The notes beneath the pieces were generated by a model. That model was not told the origin of the DNA and did not search any database. It saw nothing but the letters and a program-made list of their open reading frames with translations. The position numbers were made by a program, and so were the translations under genes. This document shows positions 1 through 8,940 of a DNA stretch of 64,000 nucleotides, in pieces. Within the stretch, counting starts at the first letter, position 1, and each line of letters begins with the position of its first letter. The DNA is from Stenotrophomonas maltophilia (GTDB lineage Bacteria; Pseudomonadota; Gammaproteobacteria; Xanthomonadales; Xanthomonadaceae), in NCBI RefSeq assembly GCF_039555535.1, contig NZ_CP154630.1, forward strand, positions 1,625,001 to 1,689,000. Reading direction: 5' to 3'.

Positions 1-123
1 GGTGCCGACAGTGCAGGGCAGGGGCGCACGCCGGAAGGCAGCCTGCACGCGCGCGTGTCGCCGGGCTCGGCGTCCGCCTTGCGCCTGGATGAACTGCGTG
101 CGCGCTGGCAGGCGCTGGTCTGA
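1..123 (+). CDS. argH: argininosuccinate lyase, C-terminal end (partial)
   Basis: Only the last 40 codons and a TGA stop are in the window. The fragment contains [15 protein letters not shown] followed by a short helical end ([11 protein letters not shown]), which I recognise as the C-terminus of xanthomonad ArgH. ArgH splits argininosuccinate into arginine and fumarate in the cytoplasm. Placement before proB-proA agrees with the usual xanthomonad arg-pro cluster. The stop overlaps the next start (TGATG). The call is from a short tail plus context, so it is moderately sure. Confidence 0.65.
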   Translation, partial: GADSAGQGRTPEGSLHARVSPGSASALRLDELRARWQALV

Positions 124-386
124 TGGCGGCCACCGTCTATCTGGTGCTGGCGATGCGCCGGCCCGATTTCAACGCCGCCGCGGTGCAGCCGCACCGTGAC
201 TTCCTCGAGGCGTTGCAGGCACAGGGCAAGCTGCAGCTGACCGGTGGCTTCGCCGATGGCAGCGGTGGCGCCTACGTGCTGTGCAATGTCGAGAGCCTGG
301 CGCAGGCGCAGGCCATCGTCGCCACCGATCCGCTGGTGACGATGCAGGCCTCCGACCTGACCGTGCACGAATGGAACACCCGCTGA
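123..386 (+). CDS. YciI-like domain protein
   Basis: This 87-residue cytoplasmic protein has the small YciI-like ferredoxin fold layout: a hydrophobic first strand (VYLVLAMRRPDF), a helix with a short HRDFLEALQAQGKL segment, then a GGFADGSGGAYVL strand and a helix of AQAQAIVATDPL type. The family's biochemical role is not settled. Its ATG shares bases with the upstream argH stop (TGATG) and proB follows after 11 nt, so it is translationally coupled within the arg-pro operon. It is the first of two YciI-type genes here; the other lies at 34.4 kb. Confidence 0.75.
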   Translation: MAATVYLVLAMRRPDFNAAAVQPHRDFLEALQAQGKLQLTGGFADGSGGAYVLCNVESLAQAQAIVATDPLVTMQASDLTVHEWNTR

Positions 387-397
387 GGCCCTGACCG

Positions 398-1555
398 ATG
401 ACCCTGCATGCCAGCCACGTCGCTTCGCCGTTCCCGGAACAGGCGCTGTCGCCGTGGCGGCGTGCGGTGCTGAAAGTCGGCAGCAGCCTGTTGGCGGCCG
501 ACGGCGGTGGCCTGTCGCCACGCCATGCGCTGGGCCTGGCGCAGTTCGTCTCGGCCAACGTATTGGCCGGGCGCGAGCTGGTGATCGTGTCGTCCGGCGC
601 GGTGGCTGCCGGGCGCGCGATCCTGCCGCGCGCCGATGAGCCGGGCGCAGCGATGGCGGCGCGGCAGGCCTTGGCGGCGCTTGGCCAGGCCCAGCTGATC
701 GGGCTCTGGCAGCGCTTCTTCGAGCGCCCGGTGGCGCAGGTGCTGCTGACCCATGACGACCTGCGCAACCGCCGCCGTTACCTCAACGCCCGCGCCACCC
801 TCAACGAACTGCTGCGGCTGGGCGCGTTGCCGGTGGTCAACGAGAACGACACCGTGTCGGTGGACGAACTCAAGCTTGGCGACAACGATAATCTGGCGGC
901 GACGGTGGCGGCGCTGGTCGATGCCGATGCGCTGTTCATCGCCACCGACATCGATGGTCTGTACAGCGCCGACCCACGCACCGTGGCCGATGTACGGCCG
1001 CTGCACGACGTTGCGGAGCTGAATGATGAAGTGCTGGCGATGGCGGGGGGCGCAGGATCACGTGCCGGTACCGGTGGCATGCGCACCAAGCTGGAAGCGG
1101 CGGCCAAGGCGGGCCGCCTCGGCATCGAGACCTACCTGTTCAACGGCCGCAGTGGCGATGTGGTGCGCGCGTTGGCGCAGGACCGCCTGTTCGGTACCCG
1201 CATCCACGCCGCACGCAGTCGCGAGGCCGCACGCAAGCATTGGCTGCGGCACGCACCGCTGGCCGAAGGCGCGATCCTGATCGATGCCGGTGCGGCACAG
1301 GCGATGCGCGAGAAGGGGGCTTCGCTGCTGCCCGGCGGCATCACTGGTGCGGACGGCACGTTCCGTCGTGGCGACATGGTGCAGGTGTGCTGGAACGCGC
1401 CGCAGGGGCGCGTGTGCATCGCCCGTGGGGTCAGCCAGTATGCGGCTGATGACGTGCGCCGCATCGCTGGCCGCCATTCGCGCGACATCCAGGCCGTGCT
1501 CGGCTACAACTACGGCGGCAGCGTCGTCCATCGTGACGACCTGGTACTGCCATGA
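398..1555 (+). CDS. proB: glutamate 5-kinase
   Basis: ProB phosphorylates L-glutamate with ATP, the first and feedback-controlled step of proline synthesis. The 385-residue protein has an amino acid kinase domain (KVGSS near residue 26, SSGAVAAGR near 65, and the [17 protein letters not shown] stretch near 147) followed by a C-terminal PUA domain from about residue 285. The length fits the two-domain form of the enzyme. It has a short N-terminal extension before KVGSS. The ATG at 398 lies 11 nt after the YciI gene and its stop overlaps the proA start (ATGA), so the two pathway enzymes are translationally coupled. Confidence 0.96.
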   Translation: MTLHASHVASPFPEQALSPWRRAVLKVGSSLLAADGGGLSPRHALGLAQFVSANVLAGRELVIVSSGAVAAGRAILPRADEPGAAMAARQALAALGQAQLIGLWQRFFERPVAQVLLTHDDLRNRRRYLNARATLNELLRLGALPVVNENDTVSVDELKLGDNDNLAATVAALVDADALFIATDIDGLYSADPRTVADVRPLHDVAELNDEVLAMAGGAGSRAGTGGMRTKLEAAAKAGRLGIETYLFNGRSGDVVRALAQDRLFGTRIHAARSREAARKHWLRHAPLAEGAILIDAGAAQAMREKGASLLPGGITGADGTFRRGDMVQVCWNAPQGRVCIARGVSQYAADDVRRIAGRHSRDIQAVLGYNYGGSVVHRDDLVLP

Positions 1556-2823
1556 CCGCATTGAAGGACATTCCGATGACCGACATCGAAGCGCAGGCGC
1601 GGGCCTGCCGTGACGCGGCCCAGGTGGTTGCGGGGCTCGACAGCGATGCCCGGCGCGCGCTGCTGCTGGCGATGGCCCAGGCGTTGGAAGTGAACGCCGG
1701 GCTGATCCTGGCCGGCAACGCGCGCGACCTTGCCGCTGCACGTGGGAAAGGCGTGGGCAGCGCCATGCTTGATCGGCTGGCACTGGATCCGCCGCGCCTG
1801 TTCGCGATGGCCGAGGCCGTGCGCGAAGTGGCAGGATTGCCAGATCCGGTCGGCCAGGTCACCCGCGATGACGTGCGCCCGAACGGGATCCGCGTGCAGA
1901 AGGTGCGCGTGCCGCTGGGCGTGATCGCGATGATCTACGAGGCGCGCCCGAACGTGACCGCCGAAGCCGCCGCGCTGTGCCTGAAGGCTGGCAATGGCGT
2001 GATCCTGCGTGGTGGCTCCGAAGCGATCCATTCCAACACCGCCATCGCCCAGGCGCTGGCGGGGGCGCTCAAGGCCAACGGCGTGCCACCGGCCGCGGTG
2101 ACCGTGCTGACCGACCTGCGCCGCGAAGCGATGCTGGAACTGCTGCAGCTGCACGAGCTGATCGACCTGGCGATTCCGCGCGGTGGCGAAGGCCTGATCC
2201 GTTTCGTCGCCGAACATGCGCGGGTGCCGGTGATCAAGCACTACAAGGGTGTCTGCCACCTGTTCGTGGACGCCAGCGCCGACCTTGGCAAGGCCATCGA
2301 CCTGCTGGTGGATGGCAAGTGCAGCCGTCCGGCCGCCTGCAATTCACTGGAGACCCTGCTGGTGCATCGTGATGTGGCCGAAGCCTTCCTGCCGCGCGTG
2401 GCGCAGGCACTGGGTGAGCGCGGCGTGGAGCTGCGTGCCGACGCGGCTGCGCAGCCGTTGCTGCCGGGTAGCACCGCAGCCACCGATGCGGATTACGCCG
2501 CCGAGTTCCTGGATCTGGTGCTGGCCGTGCGGGTGGTGGATGACCTCGATGCGGCCATTGCGCACATCCGCCGCTATACCTCCGACCATACCGAAGTGAT
2601 TGCGACCGAAGACGCCGGCCACGCCGAACGCTTCGTCAACGCGCTGCGTTCGGCGGTGGTGATGGTGAATGCCTCATCGCGCTTTTCCGATGGCGGCCAG
2701 CTCGGCCTGGGCAGCGAGATCGGTATCTCCACCACACGGCTGCATGCCTACGGCCCGATGGGATTGGAGGCGCTCACCGTCGAGCGTTTCGTGGTGCGTG
2801 GCGAAGGGCAGACGCGCAAGTAG
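1552..2823 (+). CDS. proA: gamma-glutamyl phosphate reductase
   Basis: ProA reduces gamma-glutamyl phosphate to glutamate semialdehyde with NADPH, the second proline step. The 423-residue sequence is an aldehyde dehydrogenase-fold enzyme with the nucleotide-binding region around [14 protein letters not shown], the catalytic cysteine in [10 protein letters not shown], and the conserved [20 protein letters not shown] near the end. The start at 1552 overlaps the proB stop by four bases; a second in-frame ATG at 1576 (MTDIEAQ) is a possible alternative. The TAG stop is itself part of a GTAG repeat that begins at 2820. Confidence 0.96.
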   Translation: MTALKDIPMTDIEAQARACRDAAQVVAGLDSDARRALLLAMAQALEVNAGLILAGNARDLAAARGKGVGSAMLDRLALDPPRLFAMAEAVREVAGLPDPVGQVTRDDVRPNGIRVQKVRVPLGVIAMIYEARPNVTAEAAALCLKAGNGVILRGGSEAIHSNTAIAQALAGALKANGVPPAAVTVLTDLRREAMLELLQLHELIDLAIPRGGEGLIRFVAEHARVPVIKHYKGVCHLFVDASADLGKAIDLLVDGKCSRPAACNSLETLLVHRDVAEAFLPRVAQALGERGVELRADAAAQPLLPGSTAATDADYAAEFLDLVLAVRVVDDLDAAIAHIRRYTSDHTEVIATEDAGHAERFVNALRSAVVMVNASSRFSDGGQLGLGSEIGISTTRLHAYGPMGLEALTVERFVVRGEGQTRK

Positions 2824-2951
2824 ATCCACGCCATGCGTGGATGCTCTGCGCGGCAGGCCGCGGTGCCGAGCAAGGTTGGCACCCACCAGGCCGTGGTGCC
2901 GACCAAGGTCGGCATCCACCAAAGCAAACGCCGACCAAGGTCGGCGACTAC
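2820..2951. repeat. cluster of GTAG-headed palindromic repeats (SMAG type)
   Basis: The proA stop codon forms the TAG of a GTAG head, followed by a short palindrome (ATCCACGCCATGCGTGGAT). After it come three related units built on GCCGACCAAGGTCGGC, ending in CTAC at 2951, eight bases before the end of pgaD. This is the pattern of the S. maltophilia GTAG (SMAG) elements. It separates the convergent proA and pgaD genes and could act in mRNA end formation for both. Confidence 0.8.
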
Positions 2952-2958
2952 CGGGGCG

Positions 2959-3429
2959 TCACACCACCTCGCGGCGGATGCCCATCGGCCGCGCATGCTC
3001 ATCCATGTGCAGCGTAGCGGACTTGCAGCCCAGCAGCCGCTCGGCCAGGCCGGTGCTGGCGCCGAGATCGGCGGCTACTTCATTGAGGCTGGCCAATGGC
3101 CGTGGCTGGCGCCGCTCGCGGCCACGGAAACGCGCGCGGTTGTACTCGGCCCAGCCGATCAGCAGCACGCTTGCACACAACAGCATCAGCGGCAGCGCGA
3201 CCAGCACATAGGGGTCGAACTGGTTCTTGCGCTCGTACAGCTGCTGCCAGGCCATCTGCCCGCCGATCAGCCACGAGAGCAGGGTCACCAACGGTGCCCA
3301 CAGGTAGAAGTAGAACCCCCAGAACGCCAGGGTGACGAAGCCCCAGGCGGTGCGCTGGAAGCGCGGTTGATGATGTGGCTTGCGGATCATCCGCGAGTCG
3401 AAGCGGTTGGACGGGTGGTGGGCGTTCAT
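2959..3429 (-). CDS. pgaD: PgaD-type poly-GlcNAc biosynthesis protein
   Basis: PgaD is the small inner-membrane partner of the PgaC synthase; in E. coli the pair together binds cyclic di-GMP. The 156-residue protein has two hydrophobic segments, about residues 28-55 (TAWGFVTLAFWGFYFYLW) and 73-93 (VLVALPLMLLCASVLLIGW), separated by a short loop, and a cytoplasmic tail. Length and topology match the family, whose sequence is poorly conserved. It is last in pgaABCD and its ATG overlaps the pgaC stop (ATGA). Confidence 0.85.
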   Translation of the reverse strand: MNAHHPSNRFDSRMIRKPHHQPRFQRTAWGFVTLAFWGFYFYLWAPLVTLLSWLIGGQMAWQQLYERKNQFDPYVLVALPLMLLCASVLLIGWAEYNRARFRGRERRQPRPLASLNEVAADLGASTGLAERLLGCKSATLHMDEHARPMGIRREVV

Positions 3430-4682
3430 CGGATTCCCCGGTCAGGGCTGGTCCAGGTAGCGCGCTTGCTGCGACGGCGCAGCAGGGTCTTGGGAAGCGC
3501 CACCAGGGTGGTGGAAAGGCTGATCAGCCAGTACGCCATCGGGTACCAGATGACCCAGAAGTAGTTGCGTCCAATCTGTGTTTCGTAACGGCGGTCGATG
3601 ATCAGGCTGCTGGCGAACTGCAGCAGGCAGACCAGGGCCAGGATCACGCCATGCCATTGCGGCAGCAGGCTGGCGATATACAGCTGCGGCGGCATGTCGA
3701 TGAGCTTGCCAAGCACCCACAACACCACGATGAACAGCATGGTGTAGGCCCAGATCACGCTCAGCACATACTCCAGCAGCACGCCCCACATGCGCCGCTC
3801 CTTCCAGTGCAACAGTGAACGCGCATGCCGCAGCATCACTTCCACGCCGCCCTGCGCCCAGCGCAGTCGTTGCCGCCACAGGCCCTTCAGCGTTTCCGGC
3901 ATCAGGATGAAGCACAGCGCGTTGGGCTCGTAGCGGATGTCCCAGTGCGCGCGCTGCAGGCGCCAGCTGATGTCGATGTCTTCGGTCACCATGTCGTCCG
4001 ACCACCAGCCGACCTGGTGCAGTGCGGTGCGACGGAAGCCGGCGATGACCCCGGAGATCGTGAAGATGCGCCCGTAAACACGTTGCGCGCGCTTGATCAT
4101 GCCGATGATCGAGGAGAACTCGGCCACCTGCAGGCGCCCGAGCAGGGTTGAGCGGTTGCGGATGCGTGGGTTGCCGGTGACCGCGCCGACCCGGTTGCCA
4201 CTGACCAGATGCCAAACCATCCAGTGGAGGGCGTGCTCCTCCAGCATGGCATCGCCATCGATGCACACCAGGTACTCCGAGCGTGCCGCCAGCGCCGCCA
4301 TGCGCAGCGCATTGGCCTTGCCGAGGTTGCGGTCCAGGTGCAGCACGCGCAGCCGTGGATGTTTCGCCGCCAGCACGTCGAGCCGGGCGCCGGTGTCGTC
4401 ACTGCTGCCATCGTCGATGGCGATCACCTCGTAGTCGGCCGGATAGCGCTGCGCCAGCGCGGCTCCCAGGGTGTCGTCCAGGTTCTCGGACTCGTTGTGG
4501 CAGGGAATCAGCAGGCTTGCGAACGGTGGGTCGACCATCAACGGAGGATCATTGCGCGGGCGCGAATGGCGTTCACGCCGGAAGTAGTAATACAGCCCGC
4601 CCGACATCCAGAAGAACGCCATCACCATCGGGTAGTAGAAGGCGAACTGGAACAGGACCTGCAGCAGCGGATGCATGTCCAT
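3426..4682 (-). CDS. pgaC: poly-beta-1,6-N-acetylglucosamine synthase
   Basis: PgaC is the inner-membrane family 2 glycosyltransferase that polymerises UDP-GlcNAc into poly-beta-1,6-GlcNAc, the PNAG biofilm polymer. The 418-residue protein starts with a hydrophobic segment, then a GT2 domain with IDDGSSDDT, DGDA, the TED motif (MVTEDIDISW) and the QRLRW processivity motif, then three or more membrane segments. I chose the ATG at 4682 (MDMHPLLQ), one base after the pgaB stop. The frame stays open further upstream, but that part overlaps pgaB and looks non-coding. Confidence 0.94.
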   Translation of the reverse strand: MDMHPLLQVLFQFAFYYPMVMAFFWMSGGLYYYFRRERHSRPRNDPPLMVDPPFASLLIPCHNESENLDDTLGAALAQRYPADYEVIAIDDGSSDDTGARLDVLAAKHPRLRVLHLDRNLGKANALRMAALAARSEYLVCIDGDAMLEEHALHWMVWHLVSGNRVGAVTGNPRIRNRSTLLGRLQVAEFSSIIGMIKRAQRVYGRIFTISGVIAGFRRTALHQVGWWSDDMVTEDIDISWRLQRAHWDIRYEPNALCFILMPETLKGLWRQRLRWAQGGVEVMLRHARSLLHWKERRMWGVLLEYVLSVIWAYTMLFIVVLWVLGKLIDMPPQLYIASLLPQWHGVILALVCLLQFASSLIIDRRYETQIGRNYFWVIWYPMAYWLISLSTTLVALPKTLLRRRSKRATWTSPDRGIR

Positions 4683-4683
4683 G

Positions 4684-6570
4684 TCACTTCTCCGGGTACG
4701 GGAAGTTGCCGGCGGACATGGCCGCGCGGGCATCATGGGTGGAGGGCTGGTCGGCGATGAAATCATCCGGATACCAGGCGAAGTGATGCACCCCCTGGGC
4801 CTGCAGCCGGCGGATCTGCGCGCGCAGGCGTTCGGCGGGAATCGGCTGGCCGGTGCGCCAATCCACGGTCTGCAGTTCGAACAGGGTGTGCTGCAGCTGG
4901 GGATCATGCGCGCGCACCGCGGCCAGCAGCTGGTCCAGCCAGCGCTCGGGGTGCTTGCTGCCTTCCATCCACGGCATCGCCATCAGCGCGGTCTGGTCGT
5001 AGGCCTTGTTGAACAGGTCCAGCCGCTGTGCGAACCACGCCTCGCTCTGCGGGCGCAGCACCGGCTCGGCATACAGGTTGCGTACCGTCGCCAGCTTTGG
5101 TCGCCAGCGCTGTGCACTGTCGCGGAGGGCCAGGGTGAAGTCGATCAGTGCCTGGGTGCGTGCGCTGCCATCACCGCCGGCCGCCAGCGCCGGCAGTTCC
5201 GTGTCGCGCAGGTAACCATCATCATGGAAGAGCAGGCCTTCGAAGTACGAGTTGACGGCCAGATCCTCGTAGATGTCGAGCATGATCTGGCGTGCCTTCG
5301 GGTTGGTGAAGTCCAGCCGGTACATGCCGTCGGTATCGCCGTTGTGGATCGCCAATGCCTTCCGCTGCACCGGATCGGGCAGCTCGAACCCGAGCACCGG
5401 CAGCCAGGCGTATACCTTCACTCCCGCGCGCGACTTCAGTTGCCAGGCGACCCGGCTGAACAGGTCCGCGCGCATCGGCATGTGCCGGTTGGGGAAGTAC
5501 AGCGCGTCGGCGGTGTTGTTGCCGTCGGGGTCGGCGAAAGCCTGCAGGTAGACGTGGGTGGGCGATATGCGCTTGACTCGCTCGATCAGCGCATCGAGGT
5601 TGCGCGCCTGCTGTGCCGGGTCCGGGTCATACACATCATCCAGGTCGACCTGCAGCGCACGGATGCCATCGAGTGCAACATCGCGGCGCAGCTCGAAGGC
5701 CAGCCCCTCCACGGTCGGGTTGTCGCTCACCAGGAAACGCGCCAGCCCGTGCAGGTCGCTGGCCACCGGTGTGCTGCGGCCTTCCAGATCGAAGGATATC
5801 GGCATGCCCAGCTGCTCGGCGATGTCGTTGCTCAGCTGGTTGTAGGCGGCATAGGGCCAGACGATGGCGCGCGGGCGTATGCCCAGGTGCTGCTGGATGC
5901 GCTGCACGCTACGGCCGAGGTCGGCGCGCAGGCGCTGCTCGTACTGCGCCTCGCTTTCGTAGCTGTGCGTGGTCGGGCTGTAGATGCGGGTGACCACCGC
6001 TGGCGTCGAATTGCCCTGCGGATTGGCAAGCACGCCATGATGCAGGTCGTCGGTATGGCTGGCCACTTCGATCAGGCCGCTGTCGTGCATCTGCTTCAGC
6101 TGCGCCCAGGTAACGAAGTCATCGTGGCCGAACGGCCGGTAGCCATAGTCGATCGTGCGCCCGGGCGCCATGTCCACGTAATCGGTGATCACCGCCACCA
6201 GCGCCGGGTAGCGGTAGGCCTGCAGCAGCGGGAACGCCTTGTCGTAGACGCTGCGCAGGCCGTCGTCGAAGGTCAGCAGCACGGGCCTTGGTGGCAGCGT
6301 GGCGCGCCCCTGTGAGGCGTCGATCACCTGCGACAACGACACCGGGTGATAGCCGTGCGCACCCAGCCAGTCCAGGTGCGCGGCGAAGTTCTGCGTGCTC
6401 ACCGCGTAGGTATCGGCGTCGCCCTTGGCCGCGACCTGGTCGCGGATGTCGTGGTAGCTGAGGATCAGCAGGCCGTTGTCAATGGCATCGAGATGCAGGG
6501 CCTGCTGGGCGAACGCCGGCGGCGAGGCGGACAGCAGCAGGAGCACGATCAGTCGCAGGATGCGGGCCAT
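4684..6570 (-). CDS. pgaB: poly-GlcNAc deacetylase / hydrolase
   Basis: PgaB partly de-N-acetylates PNAG in the periplasm, which is needed for export. The 628-residue protein has a signal peptide (about residues 1-22, ending PAFAQ), a polysaccharide deacetylase domain with LSYHDI and LTFDDG motifs, and a C-terminal TIM-barrel-like PgaB domain. Unlike E. coli PgaB, a lipoprotein, the signal peptide has no cysteine, so this one is probably soluble or otherwise attached. The ATG at 6570 follows the pgaA stop by one base. The open frame upstream of it is overlap with pgaA. Confidence 0.94.
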   Translation of the reverse strand: MARILRLIVLLLLSASPPAFAQQALHLDAIDNGLLILSYHDIRDQVAAKGDADTYAVSTQNFAAHLDWLGAHGYHPVSLSQVIDASQGRATLPPRPVLLTFDDGLRSVYDKAFPLLQAYRYPALVAVITDYVDMAPGRTIDYGYRPFGHDDFVTWAQLKQMHDSGLIEVASHTDDLHHGVLANPQGNSTPAVVTRIYSPTTHSYESEAQYEQRLRADLGRSVQRIQQHLGIRPRAIVWPYAAYNQLSNDIAEQLGMPISFDLEGRSTPVASDLHGLARFLVSDNPTVEGLAFELRRDVALDGIRALQVDLDDVYDPDPAQQARNLDALIERVKRISPTHVYLQAFADPDGNNTADALYFPNRHMPMRADLFSRVAWQLKSRAGVKVYAWLPVLGFELPDPVQRKALAIHNGDTDGMYRLDFTNPKARQIMLDIYEDLAVNSYFEGLLFHDDGYLRDTELPALAAGGDGSARTQALIDFTLALRDSAQRWRPKLATVRNLYAEPVLRPQSEAWFAQRLDLFNKAYDQTALMAMPWMEGSKHPERWLDQLLAAVRAHDPQLQHTLFELQTVDWRTGQPIPAERLRAQIRRLQAQGVHHFAWYPDDFIADQPSTHDARAAMSAGNFPYPEK

Positions 6571-6571
6571 G

Positions 6572-8599
6572 TCATTCTCCCCAGCGCAGTGCGGCTTCGA
6601 AGCCGATATGACGCTCGCGGTGGCCGTCGTAGACCGGCCGCGACCAGCGCACGCCGTACTCGAACACGCGGCCCTGGCCCAGCTGCCATTCGTGCATGTA
6701 GGACACCGAAGGGACCAGCGCACTGCCGAAGCCATCCTGCCAGTAGTCACCCAGTGAAACCGTCAGCCGGTGCCGGAAATGGCGCTCGTAGTGCCGCCAC
6801 AACTGCTGGTCGATGCGCATTCCGATCTCGACCATGCGGTCGCGCTTCGGGTTGAAGTAGGGGGCGTCGTCGCGGCTGCCGCGGCTGGTGTAGGCACTGG
6901 CGAGACCATCGATCAGCCAGCGCGGGCGGGTCAGCAGGCGCTGTTCAACGCTGGTGCTGAACAGTTCGCGGTGGTTGCCGTCGTCGTAGCGGAAGCGGCT
7001 GGCGCCGAACATCCAGTGGGTCAGCTCGCTGCGCCGGTAGTCCACCTGCGCGCTCACGCTGTCGGCGGTGATGCCGGCCACGCGCGCCTGCATCGAGGCG
7101 TCCGGATCGTTGCGTACAGCCACCAGCCCGGCGTGCCAGTAATCGTTGAACTGCCAGCCGACACCAAGACGCAGGCCGGTATCGCCGATGTGATCGTTGG
7201 CGCGAAACACCGCTGCTTCTGCATCCAGTCGTCCGAAACGGTAGCGCACGCCGGCACCCAGCCACAGCGGATCAATGCGCTGGTCCTGGAAATCGACCGT
7301 GCGGCGGTCGGCGAAGGCAAACAGCCGCCAACGGTCATCCAGCAACGGCGTTTCCACCTCAAGACCGTAATGGCGGTCGTTGTTGCCCAGTGGCGAGGTG
7401 CCACCGCCGCCCGAGCTGCGGCCGATATCCGTCCATGCCTTCACGTGCCAGCCGCGATGCGCGCGCCAGGCCTGGTCCATGCGTTCGACTGCCGGTTGGG
7501 TGGGATAGCGCGCGACCAGATCGTCGTGCAGCGGCCGTGCCAGGTCGTCGCGTTGCAGGGCAACGTACGCCTCTTCCATGCCGAGCCGTGGCTCGATGTC
7601 GCGTGGGTCCAGCGCATGCGCCATCTGCTGCCGCTGCAGCGCCATGCGTGGCCATCCGCGCATCATGTACACGCTGCCCAGCGCACTCTGCAGGCCGCCG
7701 TTGCCAGGTGCGATGTCGACCATCGATTCCAGGTCGTGCTGTGCGGTGCGCAGGTCGCCGCTGTAGGCGCGCACCATTGCCAGGTTCAGGTCGGCCTCGT
7801 AGCGCGACCAGTTCGCGTACGGTGACTTGCCGTTGCTCCAGCGCCATGGCGGCTCCTTGTCGCGCCAGGCCTGCAGCAGGTCGATGGCCTTTTCCTGTTG
7901 CTCGCTTTCCAGGTAGGCATAGGCCAGTTCCGAATGCGAGGCGTCACGCGTCGGATCGGCGGCTACTGCGGCCTGCAGTACCGGGATGGCTTCCTCCGGG
8001 TGCAGGGTGCCCATCAACGAATCACCCACGGCGGGCAGCACGTAGTCGGGCAACGTGTGGCCTTCGGCCTGCAGTGCCCGCGCTTCCTCGCGCACCTGCG
8101 CGTGGCGCCCCAGGCGGTTGAGCAGGATCAGCCGGTCCAGGCGGATGCGCAGTGGCGCCTGCGCGGGTGGGGTGCCCTCTGCGCCGACGTAGCGCTGCAT
8201 GCGCGCCAGGGTTGATTCGGCCTCTTCCAGCCGGCTGTCTTCGCTGCTGCTGTAGGCCAGGCTCCAGACCACCAGCTTGGCCAGGTAGTCGCCTTCGATG
8301 CGTTGCTTCTGTGCAGCGTCGAACAGCTGCGGGCGCTGCTGGAGCAGCTCCCAGGCGCGCCAGGCATTGCCGATGTCGCCCAGGGTCAGTACGCGCAGCT
8401 TGAACAGCAGATCGTCGTTGGGCTGCTGCTGGCTGGCGCGCTCGATCGCACCGAGGGCATCCAGCCAGCGGGCCTGGTCGCGGTAGCGGCCGATCTCGGC
8501 CAGGGCCGTCTCGCGGTCGGGCGGCGCAGCGCTGCTGGCCCAGGCCAGGGCAGTGCAGGCGAGGCCGACGCAAAGCGCCAGCCGACGGTGGACAACCAT
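6572..8599 (-). CDS. pgaA: poly-GlcNAc outer-membrane export porin
   Basis: PgaA exports deacetylated PNAG through the outer membrane. The 675-residue protein has a signal peptide (ends near ASSAAP), a periplasmic superhelix of TPR-like repeats covering roughly the first 370 residues, and a C-terminal beta-barrel rich in alternating aromatic strands ending in a hydrophobic strand (HIGFEAALRWGE). It is shorter than E. coli PgaA (about 800 residues), mainly in the TPR part. It heads pgaABCD. The ATG at 8599 has a strong ribosome site (AAGGGGG) and a CRP/Clp-type palindrome lies about 40 bp upstream. Confidence 0.93.
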   Translation of the reverse strand: MVVHRRLALCVGLACTALAWASSAAPPDRETALAEIGRYRDQARWLDALGAIERASQQQPNDDLLFKLRVLTLGDIGNAWRAWELLQQRPQLFDAAQKQRIEGDYLAKLVVWSLAYSSSEDSRLEEAESTLARMQRYVGAEGTPPAQAPLRIRLDRLILLNRLGRHAQVREEARALQAEGHTLPDYVLPAVGDSLMGTLHPEEAIPVLQAAVAADPTRDASHSELAYAYLESEQQEKAIDLLQAWRDKEPPWRWSNGKSPYANWSRYEADLNLAMVRAYSGDLRTAQHDLESMVDIAPGNGGLQSALGSVYMMRGWPRMALQRQQMAHALDPRDIEPRLGMEEAYVALQRDDLARPLHDDLVARYPTQPAVERMDQAWRAHRGWHVKAWTDIGRSSGGGGTSPLGNNDRHYGLEVETPLLDDRWRLFAFADRRTVDFQDQRIDPLWLGAGVRYRFGRLDAEAAVFRANDHIGDTGLRLGVGWQFNDYWHAGLVAVRNDPDASMQARVAGITADSVSAQVDYRRSELTHWMFGASRFRYDDGNHRELFSTSVEQRLLTRPRWLIDGLASAYTSRGSRDDAPYFNPKRDRMVEIGMRIDQQLWRHYERHFRHRLTVSLGDYWQDGFGSALVPSVSYMHEWQLGQGRVFEYGVRWSRPVYDGHRERHIGFEAALRWGE

Positions 8600-8639
8600 T
8601 GGGGACCCCCTTGGCTTCCGAACCAGACAACCTGAAAAA

Positions 8640-8655
8640 TGTGACGCACATCACA
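8640..8655. promoter_or_regulatory. CRP/Clp-type operator upstream of pgaA
   Basis: TGTGACGCACATCACA has both half-sites of the CRP-family consensus TGTGA-N6-TCACA with no mismatch. In xanthomonads the matching regulator is Clp, whose DNA binding is inhibited by cyclic di-GMP. The centre is about 48 bp before the pgaA start codon, too near for a usual activator position, so repression by overlap with the promoter is the simpler reading. Confidence 0.75.
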
Positions 8656-8940
8656 TGCCAGATTTTGGGATGGCCGTGGCCTGCGTCACTCCCCTCGCGA
8701 ACTCCCATCCAGCAGGGATGGGCGGAACCAGGACAGCGACCTGCAATGTCTTGTCTGAAACGAGAGTCCCCCGCACACCGAGTGGTGGCCTGGGCGGCGC
8801 TGCCGCCCCCATGCCCGATGCCGGCACGCGGCAAGGAAGGGCATTCGTGGGCACTATCCGCCCGGAATTGTCAGCCCGGCGTCAAAATGCGCAAACGGGC
8901 TGACGAGCGGTAGGCGGGACCGTCTGGTAGCCCCGGCCGG
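8656..8940. other. intergenic region between pgaA and the MFS gene
   Basis: With the operator and pgaA ribosome site this gap is about 340 bp. I see no convincing open reading frame. Near the MFS end there are two inverted repeats: GTCAGCCCG at 8870-8878 pairing with CGGGCTGAC at 8896-8904, and a hairpin around 8924-8946 (CTGGTA...TACCAG) that includes the MFS stop codon. They could end MFS transcription, but neither is followed by a T-run. Confidence 0.5.

Noticed and set aside
2860..2951. Repeated GCCGACCAAGGTCGGC units as a CRISPR-like array
   Set aside because: The units are palindromic, irregularly spaced and scattered in the window with GTAG/CTAC ends, which fits SMAG repeats and not direct repeats with unique spacers.
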